Positions 58,138 through 64,000 of a DNA stretch of 64,000 nt are shown here, piece after piece. The first letter of the stretch is position 1; every line of letters starts with the position of its first letter. The notes below the pieces were generated by a model. That model had not been told where the DNA came from. It did no database searches and saw only the letters and a list, made by a program, of their open reading frames with translations. The stretch covers positions 50,863 through 114,862 of the forward strand of contig JAJOZX010009048.1 in the NCBI GenBank assembly GCA_023014485.1. Direction: 5' to 3'. This stretch comes from Bathynomus jamesi. Its lineage: Eukaryota; Arthropoda; Malacostraca; Isopoda; Cirolanidae. The position numbers and the translations under genes are program-made.

Positions 58138-58722
58138 GCATTAGGCATTATGTTAGAAATGGAATGATGAAAACCGCATGTAAATCGGGTAATTAGTTAA
58201 CAAGATAACTTTATTTTTCTGAGCCAAACGTAACATTCTGCAGTTACGGCAAATTTGCCAATTTTTCCAAATAACTCCTAAACTATGTTATATACAGAGT
58301 TATTTACTTAGACAACTGTTATCAGGCATTGTATTAAAAATACAGTGATGCAAACCACATGTAAATTGGATAATTAGTTAGAGATAATTTTAATTTACTT
58401 GAAGAAATAAAAATTTAACAATTTCAGTTTTCTTCCGCATGTATAAAACAAAGCCATTTCTCAATGTGTGCAATGTGAATGTGTATGTATATTTATGTGT
58501 GATGTAATCTATGTTTGTGTGTGTGTTGTATGAATGTGAATTCTGCAAATAGTGATGCATTACATAATTACACAATGACATCATTATTGCATCATCACCA
58601 CTCAGTCAAATGAGCAAAACTGGGATGAGATTTGACATGAAATCTGATTTGTCAGTGATGACAAACTAACTTTCATTCAGTTCCTTCTGTGATTTCATCA
58701 AGCGAGTAGTGTATCAAAAAAT

Positions 58723-60720
58723 ATGAATTGTGTTAAGCTTAGATCGTCTTTTGTGTGCCCTATTTTTGGGATCATAGAGCCACTTAATCCTAATGTCCTT
58801 CCTACCTACTGGGATATTTTAAAAAATTTCTTCTACATAAAACATAATCATGACCTTCCTAACAGAGGTCTCGTAGATACCAGTGGCGACTGGCGTAAAG
58901 GAGCGATGGAGCGGTCGCTCCCCCTTGCTTGAAACGATAAATATTAATTTAATAGATAAAAAATATACTAATTTTAAGATATTAAAATAAATATTCTTGA
59001 AATATATTTTAAAAATTCATGTGGCATATCATGATTCATGAGGCATTTTGAGTAAGCCTTCATACAGTACATAATATTCTAAACTTATAGCATAGCTTCA
59101 AACAGCGGTACTTTGAATACAAAATAATATTGCAGCCGAATGGAGCGATAGATTTTTCGCTCAAGTAAATATAAATTATATTTTACTGTTGTAATGAAAA
59201 TATAAGTACAATCGCGAATTTTTTTTATAATAACAACTTTATTTTTACTAATAGTTACTTCAGTAATAATGATATAAGCCATTTATATGTATTTTATTGA
59301 AATTATTACTTATTTGTAATTAACTAGAATTGTACGTCTGGCATAGCCGCATATGTTAATACAAGTACTCTTGTGAGCGGCAGTTGGATTCGCGCTAGCC
59401 TATTGTGAGTCCGTGTTGTCATACAATTTTATGAAATCGCACCCCCATACATTTATACCATGAGTCGCCACTGTAGATACCATATCTTCAAATCTTACAA
59501 AGTCTGTTATTGAGATTTGAAAAAAGGCATTGATCCCTTGTCTCTCTTTCCAAGGAATTAAAAGCATAATCCAGATGTGGTATGAAAAGTACTGCAATTT
59601 AATGAAACACCATGGCAGAACCAGCTCTGCAAGCTTTAACAGAAGAGTTGATGTATTTAAAGAGTGCTGTGATTGGATGTGATGGTACTAATGTTAATGT
59701 TAGAATTCATGGAGGGATCATAACGTCACTTGAAGAGAAACTTGGTTGCCCACTTCAGTGGTTTATTTGTCTTCTCCACACAAATGAGCTACTACTACAG
59801 CACTTATTTTCATATATAGATGGACCAACAACAGGGCCTTCTAGTTACTCAGGAGTAATAGCAATAAACTTAAAAAATGCAAATATATGTCTGTCGTGAA
59901 ATTCAAAGCTATTGAAATGCCAGCAATACCTCAACACCAAGAACTAGACCTCAGTTATGACCAGAAGTTATTATTTGATATTTGTCAAGGAGTAAGTTCA
60001 GAAATAATAGATGACAATCTTTCTCAATGAAAACCAGGACCAGTATCTAATTCTAGATGGCTCACAACAGCCATTAGAATCCTTAGACTTTATGTGGCAA
60101 CTGTGCCCATCGGAAGAACTAAGGAATTTAGCTACATTTGTTATTAAAGTTTATGCTCCTTGTTGGTTTAAGGTTAAGGCTAATCCTTCATGCACTTATG
60201 GATCAAAGCATTTATTTGACATGATTAAACTCTCAAGATATCTACCACCACAACTTCAAAAGTTGTTGACCCAGTTATTCAAAGAAATGCTTTCTTCGCA
60301 CATCCAGAAAATTTGCTGTTATGTATGATGTGTGATGACAGAGACCACATTCGAGAGCTTGCAGTCAGAAGAATTATCGTGATGAGAAATAATATCAAAC
60401 ACAAGCCTTTTGAACTGAGGAAATTCAAAGTGCCTGTCATAAATTTTGAGGCAAATGATTATATTGATATGTTAGGAAACCAGCCAAAGAACTGAATCTC
60501 CTTTGTTAAGATTTGTAGAGGATGCAGATTTACAACTTTGGTTACAGAAACGTAACATTCCAAAGCTAAACATAAAAGTTTCCATGCCTCACTCAGTGTT
60601 GAAGGGCTGTAAGATTAGTAACAGAGACTTCAAATTCTGTTTTTGGTGTGAAGAGGAGTGAGATGGATTCATTCGTGCAAGAATAAAGTCTAGATTACCA
60701 ATAAAAAAGTATGACACTAA
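58723..60720 (+). pseudogene. Family E transposase, copy 2 (broken)
   Basis: Starts MNCVKLRSSFVCPIFGIIEP, continues NVLPTYWDILKNFFYIKHN and GLVDT across the nested MITE to ISSNLTKSVIEI. The core shows AVIGCDGTNVNVRIHGGI (about 59670), EKLGCPLQWFICLLHTNELL (about 59745), LFSYIDGPTTGPSSYSGV, then shifted frames with FVIKVYAPCWFKVKANPSC (about 60145), LSRYLPPQLQKLL, and HIRELAVRRIIVMRNN (60350). The CDGTxxN and HTNELxLxHLF blocks match VDRKVDKNT / HQNELPFRAVF of copy 1. Several stops and shifts. Candidate catalytic Asp in CDGT; superfamily unassigned. Confidence 0.75.
58882..59472. mobile_element. MITE with 9-bp flanking duplication
   Basis: Ends AGTGGCGACTGG and ATGAGTCGCCACT, flanked by GTAGATACC on both sides (58873-58881 and 59473-59481). 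591 bp. Subterminal words GGAGCGATGGAGCGGTCGCT and TGGAGCGATAGATTTTTCGC recur. If the TIR is instead read as CAGTGGCGAC the duplication is out of register by one, so hAT (8 bp) is less well supported than an 8-9-bp-TSD family. Confidence 0.8.
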
Positions 60721-61469
60721 ATAACAATTCAAAATTACTTAAAAATATCAAGCAGGTGGGTGGGTGGGTAGAACTCGCTCTGCAACTACCTCCTCATGGT
60801 GAGTCTGGGTAGCTTATTGTTTAAAACAGAAGCTACCTAAAAGTTACAGCACAAATCAACGAGTAAGACTAGAAAATATAAAAATTGCTAAACTTCTTTT
60901 CAAAAATACATTAAAAGCTATAAAAATGGTGTCTTTTGTAGTTGTGCAAAAATAACAGGTTTGTAAATTTTATATTTCTTTAAGTAAATTAAAATTATCT
61001 CTTAACTAATTATCCAATTTACATGAAGTTTGCATCATTATATTTCTAATGCAATACCTAATAAGTTGTCTAAGTAAATAACTCTGTATTTAACATACTG
61101 TAGTTTAGGAATTATTTGGAAAAACTGGAAAATTTGCAGTAACTGCAGAATGTTATGTTTGTCTCAGAAAAATAAAGTTATCTTGTTAACTAATTACCTG
61201 ATTTACATACGGTTTTCATCATTCCATTTCTGACATAATGCTTAATAGTAGTGGTCTAAGTAACCAATTATGTATCTAACATAGTTTAGGAGTTATTTGG
61301 GAAAATGTGCGAATTTTCCAAATTTTGCAAAAATTAGGGGGCATGAGGGAGTAAATGCCCCCATCTGATTCTTTTCAAATTTTGGCATTTTAATCAGGTT
61401 TACAATTGGTATCTTTTTAGCACTCAGGCATATTAAATTTCTTAAATTTCATTTTTTTACTCCACCCTA

Positions 61470-62010
61470 GTGCACATGGCAAATGGGTACTATACAGCCA
61501 GACACAATAAAATCTGTAAGCATATCCATTGGAAGATCCTGACAGCATTAGAATGTAATGCAGCAAAAATGTATGGGACCACACACCTGCACCAGTCACT
61601 GGAAATAATCGTTATAATATCTACTACAACACAATAATTCCAACTGCCACTTTCATAGGCAACTCAGCAGTAAAACCAGACATTGTAGTGTGGGACAAGA
61701 GGAAAATGGTTGCCTTACTTATTGAGGTCAGTGTCCCAAATGACTATGGCCTTAATAGAGTGGAATGGGAAAAAAAATCATGAAATACCAGGCGCTTATC
61801 TACGACATAAAGAGAAACTGGAGTTTAAAAGAAGCTGCCATTCTCCCCATCATAGTTGGGGCAACAGGTATGATGAAGAACAACCTAACAACTTAACTGA
61901 ATTCAATCCCAGGACAGCCCCAGGCCATAGAAATCCAAGTAGGGGCATTAAAAGGAACAGTTGCCCTCCTTAAACAAATGTTAGGCCAAGTTCAGACATA
62001 TTTGAACCTT
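61470..62010 (+). pseudogene. R2-like restriction-like endonuclease, copy P
   Basis: Reads in shifting frames HMANGYYTARHNKICKHIHW, KILTALECNAAKMYGTTHLH, then KPDIVVWDKRKMVALLIEVS (about 61680), VPNDYGLNRVEWEKN, and after shifts AAILPIIVGATG and GALKGTVALLKQMLGQVQ. The PD...D/E-K core and the VGATG tail are those of the R2-group RLE domain. After QVQ the sequence passes at once into a zinc-finger fragment. Confidence 0.85.
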
Positions 62011-62079
62011 TTAAGTGTGACATTTACTCACACTGGAGCAGAAAAAAGACAACTTCAAATGCATGTAAGAGTTCATACT
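62005..62079 (+). pseudogene. C2H2 finger remnant between R2-like pieces
   Basis: CCTTTTAAGTGTGACATTTA encodes PFKCDIYS, then after a 1-nt shift HTGAEKRQLQMHVRVHT. It is about three-quarters identical to the 84-bp unit of the array at 53086. It begins at the Pro-Phe codons after the linker and ends at GTTCATACT, the His-Thr codons, where R2-like sequence (62080) starts. Confidence 0.75.
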
Positions 62080-62331
62080 CGTTAATTAATTTACCATACC
62101 ATGTTTCCAGTACAGTATTCGGATTATAGATCAGCCATTAACAAGCTTAATATGAAAACAAGAAAGTTTCTTACCATTAATAAAATCACATACAGAGGCC
62201 AATGTGTAGAGAGAATCTGTCAACCAGAATTTAATCAAGCTTACAGGACAACAATTGTAAGCCTAAGTCAGTATGTTGAAAGCTCTAACAATATCATATA
62301 CAGTTGGTTAGAGAACACCAGCAACTCTTAA
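62080..62331 (+). pseudogene. R2-like fragment Q (post-RT region)
   Basis: AINKLNMKTRKFLTINKITY (about 62140) and RGQCVERICQPEF, NQAYRTTIVSLSQYVES match LDxKTRKIL...TYRxQC and the SIGQYLKS region of the other copies. Truncated at both ends. Confidence 0.75.
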
Positions 62332-62905
62332 GCGAAGTCCTATCCCCTGGGGATAGAGGATTTAACGAATTCTTCACACATGGTCCCAGCATGTCGTAAA
62401 AGCAACTAAAAATAAGGGTGAGTGCAGGGAGCTGGAAACCCCTTCCACCTGCATGTAACTTGCCACAAACCAAGGCAAAGTAATAAAATAAATAGCATAT
62501 AAAGAGGGGTGAAGACAAAATTGTTGAAGCCACTTTGCTTGGTTACAGGGATGTGCAGGGATATGCACTCTGTGATCATTATTAAGCCACTTGTCCCACT
62601 TCTCAGCTCCCTCAGGGGAGAGACCACCTAAACACCCAGGAACCCCAGGCTGAATCCCTACAGGGCAATGGAGATTACCCCCAGGATTTCATTGCACCAA
62701 CACCAATTGGCACAGCATTGAAATTTGCATCATTATTAGCATGCTACATGGACCATCAAAGAGAAGATTATCCTGTACTACTCCTACTACTTAGGGTATG
62801 AGGGTTGGGACAGACAGAAAAGAACAATATCATTAACAAATAAACAGATCTGGTTTGACTCCAGATTGGGGTCCTCAAAATATGAAAAGTCAAAAGAATA
62901 TAAAC
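62332..62905 (+). pseudogene. R2-like 5' leader and N-terminus, fragment R
   Basis: The stretch from 62752 reads WTIKEKIILYYSYYLGYEGW and DRQKR, which matches WTIEDKKIILHCPKYSQFEK of copy P. The 420 bp before it (CCTGGGGATAGAGGATTTAA, CATGTCGTAAAAGCAACTAA, GCAGGGAGCTGGAAACC) look like a structured, GC-richer LINE 5' leader. It ends AACCAAAAAA, where a zinc-finger sequence begins inside the linker codons. Confidence 0.6.
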
Positions 62906-63002
62906 CAAAAAAGAGAAAAACCTTTTAAATATGATATTTGTTCTTACACTGCAACATGCAAAAGTAGTTTTCAAGAGCATTTTTATGAGTTCATACTGGA
63001 GA
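62906..63002 (+). pseudogene. Single C2H2 finger remnant
   Basis: GAGAAAAACCTTTTAAATAT encodes EKPFKYDICSYTATCKSSFQ; then EHF and a small insertion before VHTGE. The first zinc Cys is mutated (FKY). Close to the array at 53086. It starts in the linker (GAGAAAAACC) and ends in the next linker (GTTCATACTGGAGAAAA), after which R2-like sequence follows. Confidence 0.85.
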
Positions 63003-63873
63003 AAATAAGCTTCCAAATTTCTGACTGAAACAGATCATGTCATTACACCACTGATTACACTGCTGTCTTTTACAGAATGTTGCAGGAAGAAGAAACACCA
63101 GAATGGCTTACAAGTGGAGATACAACCCTCATCCCTAAGACGCTTGTGACAAATCTCCCAAATAAATACCATCCAGTTTGCTGCCTCACTACTACCTATA
63201 AACTATTTACTGGCCTGATTGCAGACAGTATATATAAATACCTAGATGCTGAAGACTATCTGGAGAAAGAGCAAAAAGGATGTAGGAGGAATTGCTTTCA
63301 AAGGATCAGTTGCTCATCAACAAAACTTTCCTTGCAGACTGTAAGAAAAGAGGCAGAAACCTAAATATGGCATGGATAGACTATCAAAAGGCATTTGATA
63401 GTGTCCCACACTCCTGGATTTTGGAATGCCTCAAGCTGTACAAAATCCATCCTACCATTATTAGAACTTTAACCGAGTAGATAACAAACTGGAGAATGAA
63501 CATCAATCTCACCCATGAAAATGAAAAAATATTTATACTCCTCCACATCAAGATTATGAGAGGTATATTCCAGGGAGACAGTTTGTCACCCTTGTTATTT
63601 GTCTCACCCTGGGTCCTCTAAGCAAACTACAAGGTCCAGAACCTCAGTCAAACTAGGTGAAGAACTTCAGACAATGTTCTGAACCATCTATGGTTTATGG
63701 ATGATTTGAAACTGTATGCAGACTGATCAAAACCTTAAATACCTATTTTGGATCGTACATGCTTTCTTCAGTGACAAAAATGAAGTTTGGATTGGACAAG
63801 TGTGCCAAATGTACATTTAGGGGAGGTAAGAAAATACAAACCCATAATATCAATTTAGGAAGAGATTCTCAGA
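63003..63873 (+). pseudogene. R2-like LINE copy N, reverse transcriptase
   Basis: Begins inside the element (AGCTTCCAAATTTCTGACTG, matching 56130 of copy P), so it is 5'-truncated. Shows ETPEWLTSGDTTLIPKTL, YKLFTGLIADSIYKYLDAED, MAWIDYQKAFDSVPHSWILE (63367), IMRGIFQGDSLSPLLF, and FMDDLKLYAD, a less damaged active-site box than in copy P. Interrupted at 63874 by a TTAA element. Confidence 0.85.
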
Positions 63874-64000
63874 TTAACCCTTAAATACTGGTTGACATCT
63901 ATTGATGTTTTCTTAGAAAATGCCAGTCAACATCAATTGATGTTTTAGGTTTTCTGCAAATGACAGTTGATATCTATAGATGCTTTACCTTTCCTGCCTT
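63874..64000. mobile_element. Left end of a piggyBac-like element
   Basis: TTAACCCTTAAATACTGG begins at a TTAA inside the R2-like RT (copy P has GAGATTAAGG at that place). Repeats of TGACATCTATTGATGTTTT and close variants follow at about 40-bp spacing (GTTGACATCTATTGATG, GTCAACATCAATTGATG, GTTGATATCTATAGATG). The element continues beyond the window. Confidence 0.75.

Larger units (their letters stand above)
57848..61469 (+). mobile_element. TIR transposon, family E copy 2, 8-bp TSD
   Basis: Ends TAGGGTGGAGTGAAAAAATG and CATTTTTTTACTCCACCCTA, flanked by the exact 8-bp duplication GTGCACAT (57840-57847 and 61470-61477). 3,622 bp; TIRs about 500 bp long with an internal repeat (AAATAAYTCCTAAACTATG occurs twice per arm). 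It carries a plus-strand transposase of the same family as 5568-8344. It holds a nested MITE (58882-59472) and a scrap of the palindromic element. Confidence 0.9.

Noticed and set aside
62294..62627. Overlapping minus-strand open frames
   Set aside because: They run antisense to the R2-like 5' leader and N-terminus and show no family resemblance.
1..64000. LTR retrotransposon, endogenous retrovirus or other viral gene
   Set aside because: No long terminal repeats, protease, integrase or envelope-like blocks were seen; all RT fragments have non-LTR motif order.
1..64000. tRNA, rRNA or snRNA genes
   Set aside because: No A/B-box pairs with a cloverleaf and no conserved rRNA or snRNA segments were noticed by eye; a covariance-model scan was not possible.

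Overview
This is eukaryotic, AT-rich, intron-scale DNA that is very dense in transposable elements. Introns obey GT-AG, no open frame is long and uninterrupted, and almost every recognisable protein comes from a transposon. The mix of elements (hAT, piggyBac, Tc1/mariner and pogo, a Sola-like DDE family, I-clade, Jockey/CR1-type and R2/R4-like LINEs) together with a homogeneous C2H2 zinc-finger array suggests an invertebrate, most likely an arthropod such as a crustacean or chelicerate. That placement is recollection of family style, not a search result. No tRNA, rRNA, CRISPR or prokaryotic operon was recognised.

The only candidate host gene is a plus-strand C2H2 zinc-finger gene spread over about 51 kb: an acidic exon with an 18-bp internal repeat (coding 2871-3119), an exon at 49940-50161, and a final exon from 53086 carrying about 15 nearly identical fingers. 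All visible exon borders are phase 0. A decayed duplicate of the middle exon lies at 35176-35396. The finger array has several 1-2 nt indels, so it is either a pseudogene or affected by assembly errors.

Layout. 1-826: CCA-rich minisatellite. 1735-2766: LINE fragment abutting the first exon. 4157-8344: pogo fragment, a MITE, and a spliced but broken transposase gene. 8345-17024: a minus-strand hAT (hAT-D) fused to a Tc1 piece and split by a 5-kb I-clade LINE and two MITEs. 17025-18160: LINE fragment. 18811-34158: a 15.3-kb nest in which hAT-A (8-bp TSD) contains a piggyBac-like element, itself holding a mariner MITE, and also a Sola-like element (4-bp TSD), itself holding a nearly intact hAT-B. 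34990-51560: a duplicated block around the middle exon, one copy split by a 5-kb LINE; a large palindrome; and a minus-strand R2-like element carrying a second Sola-like element and hAT-C. 54432-64000: a plus-strand mosaic of R2-like pieces and zinc-finger pieces, with another 8-bp-TSD transposon (57848-61469) inserted in it.

Most notable observations: (1) five boundaries between R2-like retrotransposon sequence and zinc-finger sequence all fall in the short inter-finger linker (HTGEKP codons), suggesting an R2-group element that targets C2H2 linkers; (2) two unrelated 8-bp-TSD transposons sit at exactly the same base of two R2-like copies; (3) target-site duplications resolve a multi-level nest of insertions; (4) two Sola-like elements have 460-600 bp terminal inverted repeats and 4-bp TSDs, one of them inserted in the R2-like endonuclease domain.
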